In this document: piece by piece, positions 44,001-53,779 of the stretch
Numbering within the stretch: the first letter of the stretch is position 1
Layout of the letters: every line of letters begins with the position of its first letter
Source: Selaginella moellendorffii
Taxonomy: Eukaryota; Streptophyta; Lycopodiopsida; Selaginellales; Selaginellaceae
Reading direction: 5' to 3'
DNA: 64,000 nt
Assembly: GCF_000143415.4 (NCBI RefSeq)
Contig: NW_003314345.1
Coordinates: 139,339 to 203,338 of the forward strand
Translations under genes and position numbers: made by a program
The notes under the pieces: generated by a model
The model's input: the letters and a program-made list of their open reading frames with translations, nothing else
Databases searched by the model: none
Told to the model about the DNA's origin: nothing

Positions 44001-46110
44001 ATGAAGAAGCTCGGATTCTTGGCGGAGACGCTCTGCTCGCAGCAATTCGTCAAGCTCGTCCTCGCCGCGGCTTTGCTCGCCTCCATCTTCCTCTACATCG
44101 GATCTCTCGTCGGCGATGACAGCAGCAGCAGCGGCGCCGTCCAGCTCAGGCGGCCGCATTCTGGTAAATTTCGCTCTTGCCCGCCATAACTTCTCACTGA
44201 TTTGATCGATCGCGATGGCAGATGATTTGTCACCCAACACGGTTCGTCTGTCACTTCGATCCCAGCCACTCCAGATCCCTCCCGATGGAGTCAGCCTCTG
44301 CCCAAGCAACTTTACCGAGTACATCCCATGCCACGATGCAAACTACATTGCTTCCATCTCCAGCAAGCTCAATTTCTCGAGAAGGGAGCACTTGGAGCGA
44401 CAATGCCCCCCACCAAACCAGCGTCCTTTCTGCCTTGTTCCTCCACCAAAGTCCTACAAGCTTCCCATCCGGTGGCCCCAGAGCCGAGACTATGTGTGGA
44501 GGAGCAACGTAAACCATACCCGGCTAGCCGAAGTGAAAGGTGGCCAGAACTGGGTCCACGTTAAAGGCTCCACGATGTGGTTTCCGGGAGGAGGGACGCA
44601 TTTCAAGCATGGAGCTCCCGAGTACATCCAGAGGTAACACTTCTTTCCTTCTCTCTTTTGATCCACTGATCCATCAACTTCGTGTAGACAGGCTAGGAAA
44701 CATGACCACGGATTGGAAAGGAGATTTACAGACTGCTGGAGTGGCTCGAGTTTTGGACGTTGGCTGCGGAGTTGCAAGCTTTGCAGCTTATCTCTTCAAC
44801 CTCGACATCCAGACCATGTCGTTTGCGCCGCTTGACTCTCACGAGAATCAGATCCAGTTCGCTCTGGAACGAGGAATACCGGCTCTTGTTGCGGCGCTTG
44901 GAACCAAGCGCTTGCCGTATCCTTCCAGATCCTTCGATGCTGTTCACTGTTCCCGCTGTCGCGTCGATTGGCACGAAGATGGTAAGCATTAGTTGGAATC
45001 TCGTGCATGATATAAAAATGTTCTTTTCCGTGAATCTGCAGGAGGTATTTTGCTCAGGGAAATGGACCGGATTTTAAGACCTGGTGGCTTCTTCATCTAT
45101 TCTGCACCTCCAGCTTATCGCAAAGACAAGGATTTCCCTGAAGTTTGGAACATCCTGACCAACATTACAGAATCTCTTTGCTGGAAGCTGATCGCACGGC
45201 ACGTCCAGACTGCGGTTTGGAGGAAGACCGCCGACAGGTCCTGTCAGCTCGCCAAGTCCAAGCTGTGCGCTAACCAAAGCAAGGAGTCTCTAGACAACTC
45301 GTGGAACAAGCCACTGGACGACTGCATTGCCTTGTCTGAGGACAATGATGCCAATTTCGTCCAACTTCCTTCATGGCCGGAACGGCTTACAACTTACTCG
45401 AACCAGCTCGGTAACTTTGTTATATACTCCAGTATGTGGTAACGGGATTTCTTTTGCACAGGGATCAGCTCATCTTCTTTCAAAGAAGACACATCTCTCT
45501 GGGAAGGCAAAGTTGGAGACTATTGGAAGCTGCTTAATGTATCCGAAAATTCCATTCGGAACGTTATGGATATGAATGCTGGATACGGAGGCTTTGCTGC
45601 TGCCTTGTTACTACAGAACAAGCCCGTGTGGATCATGAACGTGGTTCCATCGGAATCTACCAACACTCTCAACGTTGTCTATGGTCGAGGCCTCGTAGGC
45701 ACCTTGCATAGCTGGTACGTAGGCTTGCTCGTATTCACTTGGCTTTCTTCTCATTTCTTGCATCCACAGGTGCGAAAGCTTTTCGAGCTACCCGAGGAGC
45801 TACGACTTGTTGCACGCATATCGCGTGATGTCCCTCTATCCAGGGAGAAAAGGGTGCCAGATCGAAGATATAATGCTGGAAATGGATCGGCTGCTGAGAC
45901 CGAATGTAAGTTTTCTCATTTGACTTCTAGGAGTTGATTCTAGCAACTACGACGCAGGCTCTTGCGATCTTTCAAGATTCCTCACGTGCGGTGCAGCGCA
46001 TACTGGAGTTGGCACCAAGGTTCCTGTGGGTTGCCAGAGTCCATCGCATTCTTGAAAAAGACGAGCAGCTTCTTATATGCTCTAAGAAGTTCTGGATCGT
46101 CGACGTGTAA
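44001..46110 (+). CDS. Golgi-type putative methyltransferase (PMT / DUF248, QUA2-related), 591 aa
   Basis: Seven exons: 44001-44163, 44222-44633, 44692-44981, 45042-45410, 45462-45714, 45770-45905 and 45958-46110, summing to 1776 nt. A short cytosolic N-terminus and one membrane anchor ('[19 protein letters not shown]') make it type II. Family blocks: '[10 protein letters not shown]', 'WPQSRDYVW', '[18 protein letters not shown]', SAM motif '[16 protein letters not shown]', '[20 protein letters not shown]', '[20 protein letters not shown]' and the second half '[16 protein letters not shown]'. PMT proteins act in the Golgi and are linked to methylation of wall polysaccharides such as homogalacturonan. 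The motifs are intact and the exon sum is in frame. A broken copy is at 18989-20725. Confidence 0.93.
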
Positions 46111-46643
46111 GGTAGAGTATGGTGATGATTAGTCTTTAGTCTTCGAAGTTTTCCAGACAATGCACTGTGGCGACAGTAACAACAGGGTTGTCAGTATTCT
46201 CAGGCAGACACAACGATTTCGTTTAGGAGCTATTGTAGTCCAGCAAAGGTCCTAAGCGAGAGGCATGTGGTTAGTTTGTGCCAACATGATTCTCCAGGTA
46301 TCCTACACCGACCAAAGCCAGCTTGCGCGAGGTAAAAGTTCGTTTTCGTTATTTCTTTTTACTCTGCTTTGTGCTACTTATGAGCTACTGCTGCAGGATA
46401 TCCACGCGAAGATCATGTCAAGAGGCTGAGACTTTGGAACTCACTCGGAGTTGGAGTTTTTTGTCATCTCCAAGAGCTGTGCAGACATTTCCGGAGCCGG
46501 ATTGGTGAAATTTCACTAGGAGGACATAGAAAATCATTTAAACATATATTAAGTTGACGAAATCTCTATCAAGTATTAAAATGCCTATTCAGCAATTAAA
46601 CAATGGCTTGATACAAATTCTTCCTTTGTATTCGTTGTCTGAT
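46111..46643 (+). repeat. Methyltransferase 3' flank, source of dispersed copies
   Basis: Downstream DNA of the methyltransferase gene that recurs after the pseudogene at 20725-20990, at 29165-29405, and inverted at 51735-52045. Shared markers: 'GGTAGAGTATGGTGATGATT', 'GCGAGGTAAAAGTTCGTTTT', 'AAATCTCTATCAAGTATTAA'. It contains no clear gene itself. Confidence 0.75.
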
Positions 46644-46715
46644 GTCGATGTAGTATAGTGGTGAGTATTTCCGCCTGTCACGCGGACGACCCGGGTTCGA
46701 TCCCCGGCAACGGCG
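46644..46715 (+). tRNA. tRNA-Asp (GTC), one acceptor-stem mismatch
   Basis: 72-nt cloverleaf matching plant tRNA-Asp: D-arm GTATAGTGGTGAGTAT, anticodon stem TCCGC/GCGGA around CTGTCAC (anticodon GTC), T-arm CCGGG TTCGATC CCCGG, discriminator G. The 5' acceptor strand reads GTCGATG where its partner needs GTCGTTG, giving one A-A mismatch at pair 5-68, so it may be a weak gene. It lies downstream of and convergent with the MpaB-like gene. Confidence 0.85.
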
Positions 46716-46821
46716 AGATTGCTTATAATTATAAACTTTATTTGATCAATTGATCAATTGAATTAATAAATAATAACAAAACTACTATTAAGCAAACTAA
46801 ACATATTTATTTAAGGTATTC

Positions 46822-47859
46822 CTATGCATGCATTTGCTGAAAGGGACAACGCAATCCTCCATCGTAGTATGGTCCAATCTTGCCGGATTTCAGCACTCCC
46901 AGCTCCGCCAGCTTGTATCCCTTCTCAAATGCTGGTGGCCGATACACATTCACGTTGAGCTGCCGGTACTCTTCCGGATTGGCAGCGGGATTGGGACACC
47001 AGTCCACCTCAATGCTGCCCTTCGCATCCTCCACACGTCTGGGAGGCATAAATGCGGACACGCAGCTCCCGGCCAGCAGCTTGAACGCACCCAAGATGAT
47101 CCACTCCACGATCACGGGGGGCTTTTCCAATCCAACAGCGCTCCTGATTGTGGGATCGATGAGCGCGCAGATCCCAGTCTCTACCAGCGGCTGCACGGGC
47201 TGAGGAAACGCGTCCAGCACCAGATGCTTGAGATCCTGGACGATGCTCTTGTTCTTGTCCGTGAAGATGGCGTTCTTGGCCTCGTACTCGCAAATGTAGT
47301 CTCGCATCTCGGAAATGCTGTCTGGGATGTTTGTGATGCCCATCCTCACGCCCACGTCGTGCCACACAACATACGCGGCCTCCTTCTCGTTGTCGGTCCA
47401 CTTGCGGAATCCAAACTTCTCGGAGAAATCAATGGGACTGATCACGTTGAGGCAGAGGACGTAGGCGAATTGGTCGTTTGGGATCTTGAATTTGTTGTGG
47501 ATTCCATTCAATCTCCTCACCGCGTACGAGCCGCGATCGCTGTCGACGTGGTGGTGGATCATCTCGCTCACCAGAATGTTGGTCTCGGCGGCGCGCTTCT
47601 GGGGATCCTTGAGGCCGTACTTGGTCTTGAAGAGCAGATTTGTGATCCCGGGGATGCCCAGCGTGCGGATGGTGCCAAACTCGAGCGCCTTTTGTGAGAG
47701 GAAGGGGAATTCCACCGAGTACATATACCACAAGATCTTGTGGGCATCTCTCACGGGGTGGAGTGACGCTAGAAATCTCGCTCTCTCTTTTCTCTTGCCA
47801 ATGCACACCATCTTCCATGCTGCAGCCATCAACACGATCATCAACAAGATTGCAGCCAT
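46822..47859 (-). CDS. MpaB/DUF2236-family oxygenase-like protein, 345 aa (inverted-pair copy 1)
   Basis: Intronless gene. The N-terminus is a hydrophobic helix followed by basic residues (MAAILLMIVLMAAAWKMVCI, then GKRKERAR), a signal anchor. The core matches the ER-bound oxygenase MpaB / rubber oxygenase / DUF2236 domain: 'GIPGITNLLFKTKYG', 'HHHVDSDRGSYAVRRLNGIH', 'IPNDQFAYVLCLNVISPID', 'KFGFRKWTDNEKEAAYVVWH', 'IPDSISEMRDYICEYEAKNA'. The family includes the fungal enzyme that cleaves a farnesyl side chain in mycophenolic acid synthesis; the substrate here is unknown. It differs from the copy at 49730 by only two residues (Q/E at about 89, I/V near 257). A degraded TATA-like sequence lies near 47938-47946. 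Confidence 0.88.
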   Translation of the reverse strand: MAAILLMIVLMAAAWKMVCIGKRKERARFLASLHPVRDAHKILWYMYSVEFPFLSQKALEFGTIRTLGIPGITNLLFKTKYGLKDPQKRAAETNILVSEMIHHHVDSDRGSYAVRRLNGIHNKFKIPNDQFAYVLCLNVISPIDFSEKFGFRKWTDNEKEAAYVVWHDVGVRMGITNIPDSISEMRDYICEYEAKNAIFTDKNKSIVQDLKHLVLDAFPQPVQPLVETGICALIDPTIRSAVGLEKPPVIVEWIILGAFKLLAGSCVSAFMPPRRVEDAKGSIEVDWCPNPAANPEEYRQLNVNVYRPPAFEKGYKLAELGVLKSGKIGPYYDGGLRCPFQQMHA

Positions 47860-48184
47860 TTGGAAAGGAAAACTGTTTGATCGGTCCTGAAAACAGCTAC
47901 TCTTCTGTGGGTTATGAAACAGGGGCAGGAGAAGAGGTATTTATCCTACAGAGATCACATCTCACGTTTTTAATTCCATGGTTCACCGTATCTTATTCCG
48001 TGCACGTAACCAGTATGTCCCATAAGTTGCACGTTTTCCATTTGGTCCTACCAAAACGTCTACACATCCTTGTTTACAATGTGCAAGTTAACGACAGATC
48101 ACTTGCAAGCCTAAGACCACCCGAAAAGAATAACATTGCCTAACCCTTAGCATGCTTATCTACCTGGTTATCTACCTGGTTTGT

Positions 48185-48530
48185 TTACAGTCCATTTGTG
48201 CCCAATGGGGTGCAATCTTGTAGTATCTGGTGAGTATTTCCACCTGTCACCTTGGCTACTGTGCAGTTTTTCCTTGCATCACAAATGTTGAGGCAGATAC
48301 ACATTAATGGGGCAGCGCGAGTGGGACTGCCCTTGGCATCCTCCACATTTCTACCATGAACTGATTCCACTCCACAATCACCCAGGGCTTTTCCAATGGG
48401 ATCGCCACCATTGGGTCTCTGGAGCCAATCCCCGAGCAAAACAATTGCCAAACTTTTTCTTTCTCTGTGTTTGAATCTATTATCTGGAAGGTCTCCAGCC
48501 CATATGTTCGGCAGTCAGTTCTTTGTTTGA
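48185..48530 (-). pseudogene. Old MpaB-like relic with tRNA-Asp 5' fragment
   Basis: The minus strand reads 'GDWLQRPNGGDPIGKALGDC' in one frame and 'GIGSRDPMVAIPLEKP', then 'VIVEWNQFMVEMW' in another, matching the 'IRSAVGLEKPPVIVEW' part of the genes. At 48221-48255 (plus strand) lies a tRNA-Asp 5'-half fragment (GTAGTATCTGGTGAGTATTT). The whole block recurs at 52560-52960 and inverted at 28405-28660. Confidence 0.6.
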
Positions 48531-48559
48531 TTGTCCACTAATAATGAATTATTATTTAC

Positions 48560-49440
48560 TCTACTGGTTTCATAACGGTCTAGAGAGAGAGTAGCCTCAG
48601 CCATGTGTAGCCTGGGCATCTTCCACGTCCACGTCCTTGACCTCCTGTTTGCGGACCGGGCATCGCCGGTCTGCCCAGGCCGTCACCACGCTCCGATTAC
48701 GCTATGGAGATTGTGCATCTCCAGTCAGTATCTCGAAGCGTTTGCAGAGTTCGTTTCCCGAGTGGGTTGTAGACTGGAGGCCCGATTGTTCGAGTGATGT
48801 TTACATTGGCGAGATAGTATTGGAATTTTGTCTTGCGATCTGCGCCACGTAGCCAGCTTTTGAATGCCAGGCTGATCCAGCTATCGGGGACAGTGGTAAC
48901 TGGTTGCTGGAGGAGAGTGTCCAGATCGACTTTAAGTTTCTTTGTCCGTCGCCTACAGTCATACCACCAGCCCGTGTTGTGACTGTCTGCGAGCAACTGG
49001 GAATCTTGAATTGCCACACACACACAGTGTCTCTGCGGGCGGTTAGGAGGAATTGGAGTGTGTCTCTCCACGCCAGGATTTCTGTTGGCATGGGAATTGG
49101 TTACAGCGCCCGAATTCCGGGCACCAATACAGGAGGATCAGGGGTGCTGTAATGTGTGCATCGCACATCTGTCGCATCCCATCGATATATGTTCGCGTTT
49201 CGCAGACTTGCCAAAAGTTGACGGTGTGCTCGTTGAGCAGCAGCAAGCTTGGTGTGCACTTCTACCTTCTAAGGACGTTGCTGATGCAGGGTGATGCTTG
49301 TACTGTGTTGCTCTTGTGGCATCATGGCCTGAATATAACAGGGGGGGGTCCCTTCCCGAAAGCCAGCAGCTCTGTAGCTCTGTGTCTTACTGAGAGCTGT
49401 GTTCGTGCGCAGAATCTCGCGAGCGCATCACCCTGAACCA
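48560..49440. other. Single-copy segment between the inverted MpaB-like genes, unrecognised
   Basis: About 880 bp of moderate GC content that I cannot match to anything else in the window. Frames of 60-130 residues exist on both strands (for example minus 48697-49071, 'LDTLLQQPVTTVPDSW'; plus 49053-49436), none with a recognisable domain or clear codon bias. A G7 run lies near 49342. It forms the spacer of the inverted duplication and may be a foreign insertion. Confidence 0.5.
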
Positions 49441-49627
49441 CAATAAATAGAGTGTACTTGTGACCCACAAATTGCATAGACCACATGTTGTAAACGTACA
49501 ATACAGGGACTATAGATTTTTTTATTGATGTTAAATGAGTGGCTGAAAGAATGCACAGATCAAACAGCGTGCACGTTAGTGCTACATGAATAAAAAACGT
49601 GAAATGTGATCTCTATTGGATCACTGG

Positions 49628-49635
49628 TATAAATA
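49628..49635 (+). promoter_or_regulatory. TATA box of MpaB-like gene copy 2
   Basis: TATAAATA about 95 bp before the ATG at 49730, at a normal plant distance for a short 5' leader. The same motif is present upstream of the truncated copy (minus strand near 30515) but is altered upstream of copy 1 (GATAAATA near 47940). Confidence 0.6.
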
Positions 49636-49729
49636 CCCCTTCTCTTGCCCATGTTTTCACCAACCTAGTTCTTTCTTTTGCACGCCCAGATTTTAGATCA
49701 AACAGTTTTCACAACGCAACCATTTCAGA

Positions 49730-50767
49730 ATGGCTGCAATCTTGTTGATGATCGTGTTGATGGCTGCAGCATGGAAGATGGTGTGCATTGGCAAGAGAAA
49801 AGAGAGAGCGAGATTTCTAGCGTCACTCCACCCCGTGAGAGATGCCCACAAGATCTTGTGGTATATGTACTCGGTGGAATTCCCCTTCCTCTCACAAAAG
49901 GCGCTCGAGTTTGGCACCATCCGCACGCTGGGCATCCCCGGGATCACAAATCTGCTCTTCAAGACCAAGTACGGCCTCAAGGATCCCGAGAAGCGCGCCG
50001 CCGAGACCAACATTCTGGTGAGCGAGATGATCCACCACCACGTCGACAGCGATCGCGGCTCGTACGCGGTGAGGAGATTGAATGGAATCCACAACAAATT
50101 CAAGATCCCAAACGACCAATTCGCCTACGTCCTCTGCCTCAACGTGATCAGTCCCATTGATTTCTCCGAGAAGTTTGGATTCCGCAAGTGGACCGACAAC
50201 GAGAAGGAGGCCGCGTATGTTGTGTGGCACGACGTGGGCGTGAGGATGGGCATCACAAACATCCCAGACAGCATTTCCGAGATGCGAGACTACATTTGCG
50301 AGTACGAGGCCAAGAACGCCATCTTCACGGACAAGAACAAGAGCATCGTCCAGGATCTCAAGCATCTGGTGCTGGACGCGTTTCCTCAGCCCGTGCAGCC
50401 GCTGGTAGAGACTGGGATCTGCGCGCTCATCGATCCCACAATCAGGAGCGCTGTTGGATTGGAAAAGCCCCCCGTGATCGTGGAGTGGATCGTCTTGGGT
50501 GCGTTCAAGCTGCTGGCCGGGAGCTGCGTGTCCGCATTTATGCCTCCCAGACGTGTGGAGGATGCGAAGGGCAGCATTGAGGTGGACTGGTGTCCTAATC
50601 CCGCTGCCAATCCGGAAGAGTACCGGCAGCTCAACGTGAATGTGTATCGGCCACCAGCATTTGAGAAGGGATACAAGCTGGCGGAGCTGGGAGTGCTGAA
50701 ATCCGGCAAGATTGGACCATACTACGATGGGGGATTACGTTGTCCCTTTCAGCAAATGCATGCATAG
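49730..50767 (+). CDS. MpaB/DUF2236-family oxygenase-like protein, 345 aa (inverted-pair copy 2)
   Basis: Intronless and almost identical to the gene at 46822-47859 but on the opposite strand: two residue differences across 345. Same signal anchor, same DUF2236 blocks, same C-terminus (GGLRCPFQQMHA). This copy has the intact TATAAATA promoter motif and a tRNA-Asp gene with a better acceptor stem downstream, so it may be the better-preserved parent. A membrane-bound, haem-dependent oxygenase acting on a hydrophobic substrate is inferred from the family only. The 289-residue open frame on the opposite strand of copy 1 and its equivalents are shadows. Confidence 0.88.
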   Translation: MAAILLMIVLMAAAWKMVCIGKRKERARFLASLHPVRDAHKILWYMYSVEFPFLSQKALEFGTIRTLGIPGITNLLFKTKYGLKDPEKRAAETNILVSEMIHHHVDSDRGSYAVRRLNGIHNKFKIPNDQFAYVLCLNVISPIDFSEKFGFRKWTDNEKEAAYVVWHDVGVRMGITNIPDSISEMRDYICEYEAKNAIFTDKNKSIVQDLKHLVLDAFPQPVQPLVETGICALIDPTIRSAVGLEKPPVIVEWIVLGAFKLLAGSCVSAFMPPRRVEDAKGSIEVDWCPNPAANPEEYRQLNVNVYRPPAFEKGYKLAELGVLKSGKIGPYYDGGLRCPFQQMHA

Positions 50768-50827
50768 AAATACCTTTAATAAATTGTTATGGTTTTGTTA
50801 TTACTTATTAATCCAATTGATTAATCT

Positions 50828-50899
50828 CGCCGTTGCCGGGGATCGAACCCAGGTCGTCCGCGTGACAGGCGGAAATACTCACCAGTATACTACAACGAC
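50828..50899 (-). tRNA. tRNA-Asp (GTC)
   Basis: 72-nt cloverleaf on the minus strand: acceptor GTCGTTG pairs fully with CAACGGC (one G-T), anticodon stem TCCGC/GCGGA around CTGTCAC, T-stem CTGGG/CCCGG with one wobble, discriminator G. The D-loop reads ATACTGG where the usual form is ATAGTGG, a change at position 15 that could weaken the tertiary fold. Same position relative to the MpaB-like gene as the tRNA at 46644. Confidence 0.85.
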
Positions 50900-51640
50900 A
50901 TCAGACAACTAATAGAACTTAATTGCGCTCCTCGGACCGTTGGTTCGCGGAAGGAACCCGGACGGCATGTCTGCGTTGAGCGGTTGCGATGGTCTCGGGG
51001 CCCTTTGGATCCAACGACCAGTACCTGCTCTCCATCCGACGCACGAGTGTGTGCCACGCACGCGGGCCCCCTCTGGACGGCGTGGATTGCCGGACGCTTG
51101 ACAAGCAGCTCAATGTGGTGCATGGTTTTTGGGAGAAACGGGACAGTGTGGTGAGGAGCCTCTTTCTCCTCTTTCTCCTCTCTCCTCTCCTCTCCTCCTC
51201 CATCGCATTAGGGATTGCGCTATCCCTTCCGCCGGGGCGCTGGCGCCATGAATCGCAGGCGCGTGGCTCCAGATTTTGGATACAATGCAGGGGTGCGCCG
51301 CGAATCCCATCCAGATTTGGGCAAGGCAATGCGGTGGATGATCTTCAAGGCGATCGATCTAGCTCCATTGGGAGCGGCGGCGAGGATTTGAAGCATCTGG
51401 ATCGCGTATTATGCCAGCATCGAGCTCCGGCGCCGCGAAATATCACTGTGGATAGGCAGAGTAGCTCAGGATAGGGATTTCGGGCATCCGGCATCATGCC
51501 TCCCAGTAGAAGAAGCTCATCGGCGTCCCTCCTCCAGCAGCGCGGCAAGGGAGGCACAAAGCCTACCGCCATCACAAACTGGATTCCCTGCCAGGCTGCA
51601 GTAACATTCACCACAAATAAGATGAAAAACATGCTGGAAC
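50900..51640. other. GC-rich segment with gene-like fragments, unrecognised
   Basis: About 740 bp, GC-rich like genic DNA, lying between the tRNA-Asp and the methyltransferase flank copy. Plus-strand frame 50989-51474 begins 'GPFGSNDQYLLSIRRTSVCH' and contains a CT-rich stretch (51160-51200) that looks like an intron or 5' UTR tract. I do not recognise a product; it may be captured pieces of one or more genes. Confidence 0.4.
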
Positions 51641-51735
51641 AGACGCTTACGAAAGAGTGAACACGCCACTCCCGGTGTTCAGGTTTGTGATCTTATTGTT
51701 ATCCAGCTGGACATTAACAAGGGATGAAATCAATT
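51640..51735 (-). pseudogene. Leucine-rich-repeat gene fragment
   Basis: Minus strand reads 'LVNVQLDNNKITNLNTGSGV' then FTLS, the LxxLxLxxNxIxxL pattern of a leucine-rich repeat. A hydrophobic stretch ('FFILFVVNVTAAWQG') follows in a neighbouring frame. Only a single repeat is visible, so this is a captured exon piece, probably of an LRR receptor-type gene. Confidence 0.4.
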
Positions 51736-52045
51736 GCTGAACAGACATTTTAATACTTGATAGAGATTTCGTCAGTTGAATATATGTTTAAATGATTTCT
51801 ATGTCCTCCTAAAGTGAATTTCATGGACTGTCGGCTCAGGAAACGTCTGCACAGCTCTTGGGCATGACAAAAACTCCACCTCCGAGTGAGTTCCAAAGTC
51901 TTGGCCTCTTACATGACCTTCGCATAGATATCCTGCAGCAGTAGCTCAAGTAGCACAAAGCAGAGAAAACGAAAACGAACTTTTACCTCGTGCAAGCTGG
52001 CTTTGATCGGTGTAGGAGCTATGACCACACCTGGAGATTCATGTT
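51735..52045 (-). repeat. Methyltransferase 3'-flank copy, inverted
   Basis: Reverse complement of 46290-46590, with 'GATATCCTGCAGCAGTAGCT' and 'TTAATACTTGATAGAGATTT'. It joins directly to an MpaB-like 5' fragment at about 52060, mirroring the join at 29135-29165. Confidence 0.8.
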
Positions 52046-52071
52046 GGCACAAACTAACCAAGATATGCATG

Positions 52072-52258
52072 GTGCCAAACTCGAGCGTCTTTTGTGAGAG
52101 GAAGGGGAATTCCACCCAGTACATATACCACAAGATCTTGTGGGCATCTCTCACGGGGTGGAGTGACGCTAGAAATCTCGCTCTATCTTTTCTCTTGCCA
52201 ATGCACACCATCTTCCAGCCATCATGAGCAACACGGTCATCAACAAGATTGCAGCCAT
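52072..52258 (-). pseudogene. MpaB-like gene 5' fragment
   Basis: Encodes the first 60 or so residues of the MpaB-like protein ('MVCIGKRKDRARFLASLHPV', 'HKILWYMYWVEFPFLSQKTL'), preceded by the ATG region at 52258 with a short deletion that breaks the frame. It ends in the methyltransferase flank. The upstream promoter region to about 52560 matches that of copy 1. Confidence 0.85.
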
Positions 52259-52559
52259 TTGGAAATGAAAACTGTTTGATCGGTCCTGAAAACAGCTTTT
52301 GTTTTCTACACTCCTCTGTGGGTTATGAAACAGGGGCAGGAGAAGAGGTAGTTATCCTACAGAGATCACATCTCACATTTTTAATTCCATGGTTCACCGT
52401 ATCTTATTCCGTGCACGTAACCAGTATGTCCCATAAGTTGCACGTTTTCCATTTGGTCCTACCAAAACGTCTACACATCCTTGTTTACAATGTGCAAGTT
52501 AACGACAGATCACTTGCAAGCCTAAGACCACCCGAAAAGAATAACATTGCCTAACCCTT

Positions 52560-52960
52560 AGCATGCTTATCTACCTGGTTTGTTTACAGTCCATTTGTGC
52601 CCAATGGGGTGCAATCTTGTAGTATCTGGTGAGTATTTCCACCTGTCACCCTGGCTGCTGTGCAGTTTTTCCTTGCATCACAAATGTTGAATGGCAGATA
52701 CACATTAATGGGGCAGCGCGAGTGGGACTGCCCTTGGCATCCTCCACATTTCTACCATGAACTGATTCCACTCCACAATCACCCAGGGCTTTTCCAATGG
52801 GATCGCCACCATTGGGTCTCTGGAGCCAATCCCCGAGCAAAACAATTGCCAAACTTTTTCTTTCTCTGTGTTTGAATCTATTATCTGGAAGGTCTCCAGC
52901 CCATATGTTCGGCAGTCAGTTCTTTGTTTTACAGGCATTCATGACAAATGGATTGTCTCA
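52560..52960 (-). pseudogene. Old MpaB-like relic with tRNA-Asp 5' fragment
   Basis: Second direct copy of the block at 48150-48530, slightly longer: minus strand 'IIDSNTEKEKVWQLFCSGIG', 'SRDPMVAIPLEKPWVIVEWN'. A tRNA-Asp 5'-half fragment lies at 52618-52652 on the plus strand. All frames are interrupted. Confidence 0.6.
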
Positions 52961-53066
52961 CAAATTCATGACTCACTAATAATGAACTGTTGTGATTTTC
53001 TCAGAAGTGCCAAATATCCCTGGCTTGCCCTCTGTGACGCCACACAGCTTGGACTAATCGACAACC

Positions 53067-53273
53067 ATGGACGAGGAGGAGAAGCAATCCATGGAGCTCT
53101 TGTGAGAGGCATTTCCAAATGCTCCTGCCTGGGATCTCGAGCAAGAACAGCAAGGACAGTGCCAGGTCAAAAAGGCCCTCCCCACTCAGACTTTCTTAGA
53201 TAAAATGGTGATCATTCTGGCTCATGCCAGGGAGCAGCTGTGTCTTGTAGAGAAGTGCAAGGCTGTGAGCTGA
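53067..53273 (+). pseudogene. Short coding-like ORF with one internal stop, unrecognised
   Basis: From ATG 53067 the frame reads MDEEEKQSMELL, a TGA, then 'EAFPNAPAWDLEQEQQGQCQ', 'VKKALPTQTFLDKMVIILAH' and 'AREQLCLVEKCKAVS' to TGA at 53271-53273. Composition looks protein-coding (helical, charged). One stop in 68 codons suggests a recent pseudogene or exon fragment. Family unknown. Confidence 0.3.
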
Positions 53274-53711
53274 CTTGCAATTGCAAGCTGTGGAGATCAT
53301 GCCTAAGAGCAAGGCCTAAGAACAGAAAAATTAGAGGATGGCCTTTTTAGTTTCATATATCAAGAAAGAAATGATAAAAGATTCTATTGTATCTTTTATC
53401 TGTTCTTTACTTTTTAAAAAACCTTGATCTAAAGTCATTCATTGACTTTACTTGATTTAAACCAAATGATTTTGGCTTTGGTTCTAAGTTATGTTTTACA
53501 AACTTTAGTTAAGGTGGTGGGAAGTTAGGATGTTCTAATCAAGACATCACTTTCTTCAAGTTCATTTCTCTTTTTTCTTCTCATTTTATTGTTTTTTCAT
53601 ATAGTCTTTTCCATTAGAATCAACCACTTAAGGACTTCACATACACCTTAATTGTGAATCTCTCTAAAAATAAATATTGAAGCTAACATTCCTCTAAAGT
53701 AGGGAAAAGGG
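53274..53711. other. AT-rich intergenic stretch
   Basis: About 440 bp with no coding, RNA or repeat feature that I can support. Confidence 0.5.
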
Positions 53712-53772
53712 GTTCCTTGACTTGGTGGCCCATGTAGGTTTCGAACCTACATGGGCCACCAGGTCGAGGAAC
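53712..53772. repeat. 61-bp near-perfect palindrome
   Basis: Arms of 29 bp around a 3-nt centre; the inner 17 bp (GGTGGCCCATGTAGGTT and complement, 53724-53760) are perfect, and the outer part has two C/T mismatches. The hairpin has the shape of an acceptor plus T-arm minihelix: 7-bp TGGCCCA/TGGGCCA, then TGTAGG/CCTACA, then CCA at the 3' side. Confidence 0.8.
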
Positions 53773-53779
53773 AAAGTCC

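Noticed and set aside
46828-47697. A 289-codon open frame antisense to the MpaB-like gene, with equivalents at 29789-30262 and 49892-50365
   Set aside because: It persists only because the sense genes are near-identical copies; composition is that of a shadow frame and the sense protein is recognisable.
48221-48255. Possible tRNA-Asp gene
   Set aside because: Only the D-arm and half of the anticodon arm remain; the same is true at 52618-52652 and 28566-28600. They are fragments.
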